64,000 nt of DNA, from NCBI GenBank assembly GCA_958295945.1, contig OY282386.1, positions 1,751,371 through 1,815,370 on the forward strand, given 5' to 3'. Below, piece after piece: positions 7,301-15,467 of the stretch. The DNA is from Candidatus Poribacteria bacterium (GTDB lineage Bacteria > Poribacteria > WGA-4E > WGA-3G). Below the pieces are notes generated by a model. The model had not been told where the DNA came from, searched no databases, and was given only the letters and a program-made list of their open reading frames with translations. How positions within the stretch are numbered: the stretch's first letter is position 1; each line of letters starts with the position of its first letter. The translations under genes were made by a program, and so were the position numbers.

Positions 7301-9909
7301 ATCTCTACGCGATGCACACCGAGCGAAACAGGCGTGAAACTGATAGCAGCAATATCCGAATCTGACTTCAAAGTAAAGGATTCCAACCGTTCCACTGTAG
7401 GACTGGTTTGTGTTCTCCATCGGTGTGGGTAATCAATTTTGGAAATAGTTACCTGCAAAGTTCGTTTAGCAGTAGGATTCCCCTCCGTATCAATGACAAT
7501 ATAGTCGAACTTCGTTTCCTCATGCTGTTTGACTGTTCCCGGTTCCTGATGTTTAATACCGACATAATGTGAATAAGGATGAATCGTGAACGCTTTTGCA
7601 TTGGTAACTGCGCGTCCACCAGGTTCCTGTACAGTGGTTTGGATATATCCCTGTAACGTTATAGGCGGTTTCAATCCTTCTGGTAGTGTAAATTGGTATG
7701 TTGCTTTTCCCTCTATGTCGGTTACGGTTTCATTCAGATTAACCTGTTTGTATTGGAACGTCCGAGTAGAATCGGTAAAATTGAAGGTGCTCCATTTCTT
7801 GACTGGCACATAAGAATGCAGAGGTGCATACTGTATAGCGGCAAGATCGTAGTCCGCATTAACCTTCCTTCCAACTGCCGGTGTGCCGAAGAGATTCATC
7901 GCCTTAACTTCCACCTTAACTTCATCTCCAAGCATATAGACATCTTTATCAGTTTCTACCGATATTTTCATTCGGTCTGGCATAAATTCTTCCACTTGGA
8001 AAAAATCATAACCGATCTGTTTTTTACCGGACCACATTCTGGCATAATACCTACCCGTTGGAACGTGTGCTGGCAGCGGTATCTTCACTTCACAGGCACC
8101 TTCTGCATCGGTTTTTATTTTAATCTCCTGGAATTTGGCATCATAAGGGTATAAGATTTCAATCCGTAACGGGAGTGAAACTGGAACTTGACTGTTCTTA
8201 CCACGAACAATCCCAACGAGGTTAACAGTTTCCCCCGGACGATAAATACTACGATCTGTATAAAGAAATGCTTCATGTTCATCCTTTAGAAAGGGGATAC
8301 CGTCAACATCAAAACCTCTTGTAGAAAACTGGTGACGTAGTAATTGCAGTAAAGAGAAATCGTCGTCTTTCGTTGCAGTAAGTAGAAATTCGGGACTGTC
8401 TTTGAGAAGATCAGGTTTTAAGTCAAACCGGACATGACCTGTAGGGTCGGTTTCTTTACTGAGGAGGACATGTTTATCTTGATTATTGATGAGTCGTACA
8501 GTCGCGTTCCGAATCGGTTCTAAAGAATCAAGTGAATTCACCCATACATATATCTCTTTATCAATTCTTTTTGCGACAATACCGAGGTCAGTAATCAACA
8601 CTAATTGCTCAGCGTATCCCTTTCTACCCTTACCCGAATGCACCACGACCTTAAAAACGCCCGCATGTTTATCAGTTAAATATTCCTTTAGGGGTATCGT
8701 TGTTGAGATTACCTCGTTTAATTTGGACTCAATTGCCAGCTCACCTTGGTGAACAAGTGTTGGTAATTTTGAAAGATATACCTTTGAAATTCCTATTCCT
8801 ACGTTTTCTATGTTGGATGTTATGATGTTGAGATTCAAGTCACTCTTACGGGGTAGGAAAAAGGTGTTGTCAGTGAAATATATCCTTGGTAGCAAGTCAG
8901 GCACCTTAACAGTTTGCACATAAGTGTTTCTTAAAAACCCGTTTTCAGATGCAATACCGTTTTTAATTGTGACCGTATACTCAGATCGAAACTCAAAATC
9001 TCCATAAACTTCCAAATCATAATTGTTCACGACTAATCGAAAAGGCAGCTTCGGTTCAATACCTATCTGGTCTTGAAACATATCAACTGTGATCGGTGAT
9101 CTAAATCTGAATCTGAGAAATAGTTTGCCATCTCTCTGCAAGAAGTCTGTCCGTTCAATTTGAAGTTCATTTATATTGCCGATCTGTATTGTTGCTACAG
9201 TGTCCTTCTCAAGTCCGATTTCTGTGCCTGCGCATTTGAATCCTTTGCCAATTTTTGCTTGAATAAGTCGTCCTTCAAGAAGCGGCTGAATCACTTCGGT
9301 CTCAATCAGGACAGTTCTTGTAACAGCACTTTGAGGTTGGAAAGTATAAGGGATTTCAACATCTCTTCCCGATATAACCGAAAGAAATTCCGTTAAAGCA
9401 GCGACCTTAACAGGATAGTTAAATGTAACGGTGCCAACAGCCATCGCTTTTTTCAGGTCTTTGTTGTATCGGAATTCTATCTTAGCCTGTTCCACCTTGA
9501 AAGGCTTAGTTACGTGATTGAACTTTCGCTGTCCAGTGAGAACGAGATTCCCAGATGCGTCTATATCATTAGAAATCTCAAAGACATATTTACTTGATGG
9601 TCCCAATGTGCTTTCTAAAAAGATACCGATTTTATTCGTTGCAACCCATCTTGCCTTTACTTCTACTGATGGAGTAATCGTAATTGCGTTTTTCGGTAAT
9701 GCGGTGAAAAGGAGTTCTCTGTCAATAACGTCTTTAGAAAATGTTATCAAGAAATCAGCAACGCTGCCGTTATACTCTCTCGATGTGAAGGACTCCACGG
9801 TGAATTCTGTTTCTTTTTCTTTCTCCGCACTCACAATATGTGTTGAAAAAAGAAGTGTAGCGAATAAGAAAATACCAATGATACGTTTTTGGAAGATGAT
9901 AAATTTCAT
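4393..9909 (-). CDS. Alpha-2-macroglobulin family protein
   Basis: 1838 residues from ATG 9909, which has GGAGA 5 nt upstream and begins a signal peptide (MKFIIFQKRIIGIFLFATLL...IVSA); the frame is open 15 codons further upstream. Bacterial alpha-2-macroglobulins trap proteases in the periplasm and are thought to protect cells from host or competitor enzymes. Seen: repeated macroglobulin beta-sandwich domains, the segment YRPGETVNLVGIVRG near 580, and the thioester motif GCLEQ with Cys1380 and its Gln, followed by the helical thioester domain and a C-terminal beta domain. There is no lipobox, unlike E. coli YfhM, so it is probably soluble. No pbpC neighbour, the usual partner, is present in the window. 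Confidence 0.92.
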   Translation of the reverse strand: MKFIIFQKRIIGIFLFATLLFSTHIVSAEKEKETEFTVESFTSREYNGSVADFLITFSKDVIDRELLFTALPKNAITITPSVEVKARWVATNKIGIFLESTLGPSSKYVFEISNDIDASGNLVLTGQRKFNHVTKPFKVEQAKIEFRYNKDLKKAMAVGTVTFNYPVKVAALTEFLSVISGRDVEIPYTFQPQSAVTRTVLIETEVIQPLLEGRLIQAKIGKGFKCAGTEIGLEKDTVATIQIGNINELQIERTDFLQRDGKLFLRFRFRSPITVDMFQDQIGIEPKLPFRLVVNNYDLEVYGDFEFRSEYTVTIKNGIASENGFLRNTYVQTVKVPDLLPRIYFTDNTFFLPRKSDLNLNIITSNIENVGIGISKVYLSKLPTLVHQGELAIESKLNEVISTTIPLKEYLTDKHAGVFKVVVHSGKGRKGYAEQLVLITDLGIVAKRIDKEIYVWVNSLDSLEPIRNATVRLINNQDKHVLLSKETDPTGHVRFDLKPDLLKDSPEFLLTATKDDDFSLLQLLRHQFSTRGFDVDGIPFLKDEHEAFLYTDRSIYRPGETVNLVGIVRGKNSQVPVSLPLRIEILYPYDAKFQEIKIKTDAEGACEVKIPLPAHVPTGRYYARMWSGKKQIGYDFFQVEEFMPDRMKISVETDKDVYMLGDEVKVEVKAMNLFGTPAVGRKVNADYDLAAIQYAPLHSYVPVKKWSTFNFTDSTRTFQYKQVNLNETVTDIEGKATYQFTLPEGLKPPITLQGYIQTTVQEPGGRAVTNAKAFTIHPYSHYVGIKHQEPGTVKQHEETKFDYIVIDTEGNPTAKRTLQVTISKIDYPHRWRTQTSPTVERLESFTLKSDSDIAAISFTPVSLGVHRVEIEDVDGGAKVSMQFNVSEWGGVPWSMDNPNTLDMTLDKKSYRPGEKAKLEIKPPFPGKVLLTIERDKVLSHQTYMVNEKSATLTIPVEDSFAPNTYLSALLIRSTKSLDRNAPARAFGIVPLTIDTEIHKLQVEIDAPKQIRPNTEIDIKFLVRGERRGKPYRVTIAAVDEGILQLINMQTPDPHPHLYRQRKLETTSYEFHHAITRDDQFPINPIDSLDDLLNLAISDSEKRRMMAKQLMVQEHLGQVGSYSRSGFGVVHDRITGEPIALRGRALGRLNADAVVRVASVALWSGFLETDADGRGSVRFKVPQFNGTLRVMAVAFSGPDYGSATEQIQVREPVVITPSFPRFLSGGDQIRVPVSVYNGTDEIVNFKVNLQAMGPVQLLTDYGDINNANSLQKQVEIGANKEGHLYFDVIAHDAVGVATFNLTASGNGEKGQHAPIRLPLRSAAPPVTKTGSGIVREGEPDDFIFPSNFREDTSEFMLTLSPLPTLRFANGLRYLIQYPHGCLEQTTSRVFPLLYLSDLAKIVEPSLAEDDKIDEYIMAGIARLEDMLQSNHHFEYWRGSSTVNNWSSIYAAHFLVEARKAGYQIPNLMYNKMLEGLRTQAKWGGTINMPNEKSDRDTLSQAAYACYVLAAAGQPEKSVMHYLRNNRLSELHDYSQFHLAGAFALKGDLDIALAMLPDEVTFDNTTRRDTGRNFDSSIRAQAIILDVLVEIKEDHPTVQKLVASLTNTASKKQRWGTTQENVFALLALGKFLKKQSHKKFTGTINRNDVHFANFNASGKQFIGSDWDGSQMKLSVKGKGTCYYYWEAFGIRRDSYIEEYGRELHISRRYLTPDRAQVKNVFKQGELVVAEVSVKALTGNLENVVVIDMLPAGLEIENPRLVTRASTPSTEQQVFKPDYIDIRDDRLLFYGSFQYQREQVFYYPLRVVTEGRFTVPPVSAEAMYDPSKSAVASTGTIQVVK

Positions 9910-9954
9910 TTGATGTCTCCACAATGCATGTTGAATATAATGTTTATTTAGCAA

Positions 9955-10495
9955 ATTCTATGCCAACATTTTAGGATTTGTTTTTGCTTAGATAACGTGA
10001 GTTTGATCAACGGAGAAAACTTTCTTCACAAAGAATTATGACATCATAATTATGATGTCATACCAATAGATTGAACCATGCAATGAACCTCTAAAGCATC
10101 CTATGGGAACTTTATCCTCAATCATCGGATACTCTTTCCTACACCGCAAATGCCCTTCTTTGTGCAGCCTCACATCTCAATGTACTTTTTGGTGCAGCAC
10201 TAACGTAATCTGTCCCGCGAGGTCTCCGGGGAATGCCTAATGAAGATTAATTTATTAAATCGATAATTCTTATTTCCCACAAACTTTGGAAGCGCGCTGG
10301 CCTATGATCCAAAATTACCGAATGTATTTTTTAATCTTCATACCGTTGATTTGGGGCATCGTAATGCTAACTTTATCAGAAAAGGACTAATCAAGGTAAT
10401 TGGGGATAATATCTTTGCCTAGTCATAGCACCCAAACCTAAAGGATTAGGTATCCTGCCCAAACGTTTGATGAAATTTGTCAATTGGAAATGGTA
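9955..10495. other. Gene-free region with palindromes and repeat debris
   Basis: Contents: (i) TAACGTGAGTTTGAT near 9993, matching the terminal repeat of the element at 35404-35551; (ii) a 26-bp perfect palindrome at 10037-10062; (iii) GCGAGGTCTCCG near 10217 and ACTTTATCAGAAAAGGACTAA near 10368, both shared with the element at 49138-49237; (iv) inverted TGAAGATTAA / TTAATCTTCA near 10239 and 10332; (v) near 10430, on the minus strand, AATCCTTTAGGTTTGGG, which also occurs in the left-end hairpin of the TnpB element at 16943. It looks like a graveyard of small nested elements. Confidence 0.55.
10037..10062. promoter_or_regulatory. 26-bp perfect palindrome, possible operator
   Basis: TATGACATCATAA is followed immediately by its exact reverse complement. 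It lies 128 bp upstream of the alpha-2-macroglobulin start. AT-rich with no T-run, so it is unlikely to be a terminator; a dimeric regulator site is possible. Confidence 0.4.
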
Positions 10496-12157
10496 TTACT
10501 CCGATTCAGTAATCATTAGAAACTGATTGATACCAACATTCTCTATTATTTGTTCAGTTCCATTTTGCCATTTTACCTTAACACTGTCTATTATATCCAC
10601 ATCACCTAAACCATATAAAAGCCTTAAATCACTACCGGATGCATAACTTGATCCGCTCTTTACTTCAGCAATCTGAGTGATACCACCTGCATTTACTATC
10701 ACTTTTGATCCTATTCCATCACGATTGTTGTGCTTTCCTATCAATCTAATATTTATCCAATTATTTCTATTTCCACCTTCATTCTTTAGCAAGACTGCAT
10801 GTTGATTTGAATTCATAATGACAATATCAACATCGCCATCATTGTCGTAGTCTGCTGATGCAGCCGCTCTTCCAACAAGTTCCTTTGAAAAATATGCACC
10901 TGATTCCTGTGATATATCTGAGAATGTGTTATCACCGTTGTTTTGAAAGAGTTGATCCTGCTGAGCATATTTCTCATAATCTGTTAGCTGCTCAATTACC
11001 GCTTGTGGATGTCCATTTGCACAGAATATATCAAGGTTCCCATCGTTATCATAATCCAAAAAAAGTGGACTAAATCCGACTATAGGTAAAGTTGGTTGCT
11101 GTAGTTTGCTCTCCACTGTGGCTTCGGTAAAGTAGAATCCATCGTTTCCTGGATCATGCAATTTATAGAGTGTTGCTTTTTCTGAATTTGCAACAATGAT
11201 GTCCAGTAATCCATCGAGATTATAGTCACCACTATCCACTCCCATTGATCCTTCCGCGATGCCATTTTCATCATATCCTACACCAAGAAACAAACCTACA
11301 TCTGTAAAAGTGCCATCACCATTGTTATGGTATAAGAAATTGCGACTGGTATCGTTTCCTACATATATGTCTGGATATCTATCATTGTCATAATCAAATG
11401 CAACCGCAGCCATTCCTCGTCCCTCACTTGGATTGATTAATCCCGCTGATTCTGCAACGTTGGTAAAAGTGCCATCACCGTTGTTTCTATAAAGTATGTC
11501 TGGTGTTCCTGCGTAACTTCTTGGGTGTCCATACCCCACAACACCCTTATAGTAAGTAACAGGCATTGATAAATCATAAATGAGATAGTTCACAACAAAT
11601 ATATCCAAATCACCGTCAATATCATAATCCAAAAATACTGCAGCAATACTCCATAACGTATTATCTATACCAGCCACTTTTGTGACATTAGTAAATGTGC
11701 CATCACCATTATTCTGGTAGAGTGAATCTTGTCCAAAGTTAGCAACATATAAATCATGATCACCGTCGTTATCAATATCCCCTGCGGAAGCTGCCATGCC
11801 ATATCCTGTATCACCACAACCTGCCTCGGAAGTTACATCAGTGAATTGGCCGTTTCCATCATTCCTATAGAGTATATTCTTGGCTTCACCCTCTATTCTG
11901 TCTTTAGAAACTCCATCTGTTGGAACGGGACCGCTATTTACGAAATATATGTCTAAGTTTCCATCTAAATTATAATCAAAGAAGACGCCACCTGACCCCA
12001 TAGTTTCAATGATGTGTTTATGATCTGTTTTTCCATTATTATGTTTAAAATCTATGCCTGCCTCTTTAGTAACATCAACATATTGAGGAAGTTCTTGTGA
12101 ATTGACTAATGAAACTGAACAGAATGCAATTGTGAGTAGTATAAAGGTCTTTGACAT
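10496..12157 (-). CDS. Secreted FG-GAP/VCBS repeat protein with UnbV/ASPIC domain
   Basis: 553 residues. A signal peptide (MSKTFILLTIAFCSVSLVNS) is followed by at least six FG-GAP-type repeats with DxDxDGDxD calcium loops and YRNNGDGTFTNV motifs, which fold as a beta-propeller (about 45-450). An ASPIC/UnbV domain follows (470-545: NWINIRLIGKHNNRDGIGSKV ending in LLYGLGD). Proteins of this CRTAC1-like architecture are surface or periplasmic and are presumed to bind ligands or other proteins; no catalysis is known. It is the last gene of a three-gene run, 26 bp behind the SUMF1 gene. The stop codon overlaps GGAAATGGTATTA, similar to the end of the 114-bp MITE. Confidence 0.88.
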   Translation of the reverse strand: MSKTFILLTIAFCSVSLVNSQELPQYVDVTKEAGIDFKHNNGKTDHKHIIETMGSGGVFFDYNLDGNLDIYFVNSGPVPTDGVSKDRIEGEAKNILYRNDGNGQFTDVTSEAGCGDTGYGMAASAGDIDNDGDHDLYVANFGQDSLYQNNGDGTFTNVTKVAGIDNTLWSIAAVFLDYDIDGDLDIFVVNYLIYDLSMPVTYYKGVVGYGHPRSYAGTPDILYRNNGDGTFTNVAESAGLINPSEGRGMAAVAFDYDNDRYPDIYVGNDTSRNFLYHNNGDGTFTDVGLFLGVGYDENGIAEGSMGVDSGDYNLDGLLDIIVANSEKATLYKLHDPGNDGFYFTEATVESKLQQPTLPIVGFSPLFLDYDNDGNLDIFCANGHPQAVIEQLTDYEKYAQQDQLFQNNGDNTFSDISQESGAYFSKELVGRAAASADYDNDGDVDIVIMNSNQHAVLLKNEGGNRNNWINIRLIGKHNNRDGIGSKVIVNAGGITQIAEVKSGSSYASGSDLRLLYGLGDVDIIDSVKVKWQNGTEQIIENVGINQFLMITESE

Positions 12158-12183
12158 GAAGGTTATTCTATATTTGAAGATGT

Positions 12184-13032
12184 TTATTTCTTTTCTGTTT
12201 CTGCAGTTTTTGCCAATCGGAAACCGACAAAGGATGTCTTTAATGTAGGATACAGATAAAATCGGAAGGTTGTACTACATCGTGTAAGTTTGTCAATCCA
12301 AGAACCCCCTCTGAGCACACGCCAACTACCGACCTCTGGTCCCTTTGGATTTTGTTTAGGACTATGCAAATAGTAAATATCACTGTACCAATCTGCAGTC
12401 CATTCCCAGACATTTCCTGCCATATCCATAACACCATAGAAACTTTTACCTTTAGGGTAACTTCCGACAGGTGCGATGCGATTCTCAAATCCATCGTTTT
12501 TCTCAGAAGTGTTAGCATTAGGTATCATTGAATTTCCCCATGGCCATATTCTGTCTGAGTAGCCGCGTGCAGCCTTCTCCCATTCTGCTTCTGTAGGTAA
12601 TCGCATACCTTTCCATTCAGCATAAGCCTTCGCATCATGCCATGATACACCAACAATAGGATGATTAGGAAACTCACTCGCACGTTCCGGCCAACTGCCA
12701 ATATGTTGAAGATGTGAGAAACTCTCAGGTGTATGCTCTATTTGAGATTGTGAGTTCTTAGTCTTTTCTTTTTCAAGACTATGCCAAAATTCGTAATATT
12801 CTGCGTTTGTAACCTCATACTTACTAATATAGTACGCTGATAAGTGAACTTTATGTATAGGTCTTTCATCTGCTGCGCGTGCATTACTTCCCATTGAAAA
12901 TGTCCCCGCAGGAATCAATATCATCTCAATGTTCTCATCTTCCGCATTCACACAGAAGTTTGCATTCACACAACATATTATGATTAGTATTGATAATGAA
13001 AAAAGTATTTTGTTTTGCACAACTATAGCCAA
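12184..13032 (-). CDS. SUMF1 (formylglycine-generating-enzyme-like) secreted protein, probably non-catalytic
   Basis: 282 residues. A hydrophobic N-terminus (about 6-30) acts as a signal peptide. The SUMF1 fold covers 35-275: MILIPAGTFSMGS, VTNAEYYEFW, HPIVGVSWHDAKAYAEW, RLPTEAEWEKAARG, GVMDMAGNVWEWTADWY, RGGSW and FVGFRLAK. In true FGE two cysteines lie in the segment after RGGS; here the first is Asp and only the second (RCSTTF) remains, so sulfatase activation is unlikely and a structural or binding role is inferred. The start is TTG 13032 (an internal GTG is an alternative; neither has a good ribosome-binding site). It begins 9 bp after the TPR gene, consistent with coupled translation. 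Confidence 0.85.
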   Translation of the reverse strand: MAIVVQNKILFSLSILIIICCVNANFCVNAEDENIEMILIPAGTFSMGSNARAADERPIHKVHLSAYYISKYEVTNAEYYEFWHSLEKEKTKNSQSQIEHTPESFSHLQHIGSWPERASEFPNHPIVGVSWHDAKAYAEWKGMRLPTEAEWEKAARGYSDRIWPWGNSMIPNANTSEKNDGFENRIAPVGSYPKGKSFYGVMDMAGNVWEWTADWYSDIYYLHSPKQNPKGPEVGSWRVLRGGSWIDKLTRCSTTFRFYLYPTLKTSFVGFRLAKTAETEKK

Positions 13033-13041
13033 GTTTGTGTA

Positions 13042-14238
13042 TTATTTCTTTTGCTGTTCCCGTAGAGATAAAAAATGTTGATATGCTTGATAATGCTGTT
13101 TAGCAAGTTTTTGTTGACCAATGCTGTCGTAGAGTTTTGAGAGATTTAGATGATAATAAGGCTGTTCTTCATTCAAGGAAACTGCCTTTTGAAAAACTCC
13201 AATAGCATTTTGCACATCCCCTAACATTGCATAAGCACTTCCAAGTGTATTGTAAAACAGGTCATGCTCTGGCATGAGTTGTATTGCTGTTTTAGCAGAA
13301 TCTACTGCCAACTTTGGATATTTGAGATTAATGAAAGTTTGGCTGATACCATGATGAAAACCTGCGATTGTTGCAGCAGAAGCATTTTGTGCCTTGGCAA
13401 GCTCAATACATTTCTGAAAGACCGGCAATACTCGTTTGTATTTCCTTTGTTGCATTAACACTTTAGCCAATCCTACCCAACCTTCCAGATTGTTTGGATC
13501 CACACGCGTTAACCGAGTGTAACGTTCGTGATCCGCGGCTATTTTTTGTAATGTTTGGTAAATCTGCATCTCTTCTCTACTTTTCTGTGGATTTCCAGTA
13601 CGAAGATATGCATTTCCAAGACCGAAATGTGGTTCAGCAAAATCCGGTGGACCGATTTCAATCGCTTTTTTGAAGTTCTTTATAGCATCATCATAAGCAG
13701 TTAAATTAAGGTGAGCATTACCGAGTTCATTATAGTTTCCTGCAGCATTAGGTTTCAGTTCAATGGCTTTGTCTAATACTTTCACTGCTTTAGCATACTG
13801 ACGGAGTTTGACATAAACTTTACCAAGCACCTCATAGCCACGAGCATGTCGGGGTGAGAGTGACACCACCTTCTGAAGTGGTGTTAACGCATCTTCCCAC
13901 TGATTAAGTTTGAAATAGACAACACCCAATGAGTAAAGCACTTCAATGTTATCAGGTTGGAGTTCCAGCGAGCGATTATATACCTCTACAGCTTTGTTCC
14001 AAGAGGAGTCCTCTGAATATATCATTCCTAAATAATGAAGTATTTCATAATGGTTAGGTTCAATTGAAAGCGCAGCATTGAATGCATCGATTGTTGTCTG
14101 ATTTTCCCCTTGAAATAAGGCACGGAATCCTTTCTCAACAAGTTTAACATATTCAGCATGACTGTTTGTTTCTGCGGGGAGTTCTGTAAATTGTATGCAT
14201 AAACAAAATAACACCAATACTGTCAATTGTATTCGCAT
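13042..14238 (-). CDS. Secreted tetratricopeptide-repeat protein
   Basis: 398 residues. A signal peptide (MRIQLTVLVLFCLCIQFTELPA) is followed by about nine TPR units, for example EILHYLGMIYSEDSSWNKAV, then VLYSLGVVYFKLNQWEDAL and NYNELGNAHLNLTAYDDAI. TPR superhelices act as protein-interaction scaffolds; here it would be periplasmic. It is first in an operon with the SUMF1 (9 bp) and UnbV/ASPIC (26 bp) genes, all three exported, which suggests one surface complex (inference). A good promoter lies 42-70 bp upstream and ATG 14238 has AGGA upstream. Confidence 0.87.
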   Translation of the reverse strand: MRIQLTVLVLFCLCIQFTELPAETNSHAEYVKLVEKGFRALFQGENQTTIDAFNAALSIEPNHYEILHYLGMIYSEDSSWNKAVEVYNRSLELQPDNIEVLYSLGVVYFKLNQWEDALTPLQKVVSLSPRHARGYEVLGKVYVKLRQYAKAVKVLDKAIELKPNAAGNYNELGNAHLNLTAYDDAIKNFKKAIEIGPPDFAEPHFGLGNAYLRTGNPQKSREEMQIYQTLQKIAADHERYTRLTRVDPNNLEGWVGLAKVLMQQRKYKRVLPVFQKCIELAKAQNASAATIAGFHHGISQTFINLKYPKLAVDSAKTAIQLMPEHDLFYNTLGSAYAMLGDVQNAIGVFQKAVSLNEEQPYYHLNLSKLYDSIGQQKLAKQHYQAYQHFLSLREQQKK

Positions 14239-14279
14239 TAGTATGTCCTATCGTTAGTAATAAGATAATGATATATCAA

Positions 14280-14308
14280 ATGATACCTACTATTATTATT
14301 TGTGTCAA
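14280..14308 (-). promoter_or_regulatory. Sigma70-type promoter for the TPR-SUMF1-UnbV operon
   Basis: On the minus strand TTGACA (14308-14303), 17-bp spacer, TATCAT (14285-14280). Divergent from the PhyH promoter 34 bp away, so the two could share a regulator. Confidence 0.7.
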
Positions 14309-14341
14309 TCACTTTCTCATACAGAATAGGGTGAATTCTTG

Positions 14342-14370
14342 TTGACAAGTATGAATTAAATGCGTACAAT
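14342..14370 (+). promoter_or_regulatory. Sigma70-type promoter for the PhyH gene
   Basis: TTGACA (14342-14347), 17-bp spacer, TACAAT (14365-14370), 48 bp before the start codon at 14418. Confidence 0.75.
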
Positions 14371-14417
14371 TTACTTAATCATTAACACTGAACGTATATC
14401 TGAACAAGGAGTCTATC

Positions 14418-15200
14418 ATGCTTACGCAAGATCAAGTGGACTTTTACAATGAGAACGGTTATCTCAAAGTTGAGCAACTTTTCTCACCTGAAGAAACTGA
14501 AGAACTTGCATCCGAAATGGTGAAGATAATTAACAACTGGGGACAAGAGACCATAGGTTGGCCAGGTCCGTGGCGAACAAAGTATTTAAAAGAGGAAGAC
14601 CAGCAGACAACAAAAGCAGTTTTCATGCATAATCCTCACTTCTATTCTGCAACATGGGGTAGAGTGATTTTTCATGAGCGTTTGACAGGTGCTGTTAGGT
14701 CTTTAATTGGAGAGTCAGTCCAATGGCATCATACTGTTCTCCATGCAAAACCACCGGAAAAAGGAACACCTTTTCCAATGCATCAAGACTATCCGTTTTA
14801 TCCACACGATGGTCTGGATTTTGTCGATTGTCTCGTTCATCTTGACGATGCCCCCTATGAAAGTGGTGCATTGCGGGTTGTACCCGGTAGCCACAAGGAA
14901 GGACCACGCGAACATATCACAGGTGAAGGCACTGCACCGCATTTGCCAACGGATAAATTTCATCCAGATTTCATAGATTCAATACCGATTCCAGCAAGTG
15001 CAGGGGATGTGATTTTCTTTAGTTATTGTCTAATTCATTGGTCAGAAGTAAATCGGACAGAACAGTGGCGGAAGGCAGTGCGATTTGGTTACCACACCCC
15101 AGAAATGCGTCCTGTAGGTCGTGAACCGCATGAACCATATAATAACATTATGGCAGGCGGTTTCAGAGTCAATCCTACTGCAGGAGAAATAATGGCATAG
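14418..15200 (+). CDS. Phytanoyl-CoA dioxygenase (PhyH) family protein
   Basis: 260 residues, the usual size. Fe(II)/2-oxoglutarate-dependent oxygenase of the cytoplasm that hydroxylates a small-molecule substrate. The iron triad is visible as H122-x-D124 in PMHQDYPFY and the distal H207 in YCLIHWSEVN, with a conserved Arg about 15 residues later (KAVRFGYH) for 2-oxoglutarate. The segment SGALRVVPGSHKEGPREH is a family hallmark. ATG 14418 is preceded by AAGGAG at 7 nt. It stands alone on its strand. The family is greatly expanded in sponge symbionts and substrates cannot be read from sequence. Confidence 0.9.
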   Translation: MLTQDQVDFYNENGYLKVEQLFSPEETEELASEMVKIINNWGQETIGWPGPWRTKYLKEEDQQTTKAVFMHNPHFYSATWGRVIFHERLTGAVRSLIGESVQWHHTVLHAKPPEKGTPFPMHQDYPFYPHDGLDFVDCLVHLDDAPYESGALRVVPGSHKEGPREHITGEGTAPHLPTDKFHPDFIDSIPIPASAGDVIFFSYCLIHWSEVNRTEQWRKAVRFGYHTPEMRPVGREPHEPYNNIMAGGFRVNPTAGEIMA

Positions 15201-15241
15201 CATCTCTTATGATTGCAAACCGCAATATCAAAGACATATTC

Positions 15242-15306
15242 TGTAGGAGTGATCTCCAAATCTTAACTAATACTATGATAGTTGGAAATCGGAGTTCCCT
15301 CCTACA
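15242..15306. repeat. Palindromic REP-like element (TGTAGGAG...CTCCTACA)
   Basis: TGTAGGAGTGATCTCC at the left is mirrored by GGAGTTCCCTCCTACA at the right, with further partial pairing (CCAAATCTTAACTA / TAGTTGGAAAT). It would form one 65-nt hairpin. No T-run follows, so it is a repeat rather than a classical terminator. Confidence 0.65.
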
Positions 15307-15467
15307 ACCAAGAGTGTGTACTCGTTTCAATAAACTACCCTAAATACATTCAGAGTTAAATCCACGAATAATTCTGAAATAAAAACCAAATAAATACGTA
15401 AATATTAATGATGACTTAATTCATAAAACATATCGCAATGACAAACCAACTATGAAAGGAGCTCAAA

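Noticed and set aside
4592-9913. Many plus-strand frames across the alpha-2-macroglobulin gene
   Set aside because: Antisense shadows; codon patterns and motifs support only the minus-strand gene.
12184-13032. Assignment as a sulfatase-activating formylglycine-generating enzyme partnered with the sulfatase at 1-132
   Set aside because: Only one of the two FGE cysteines is present and the genes are far apart, so catalysis is not supported.
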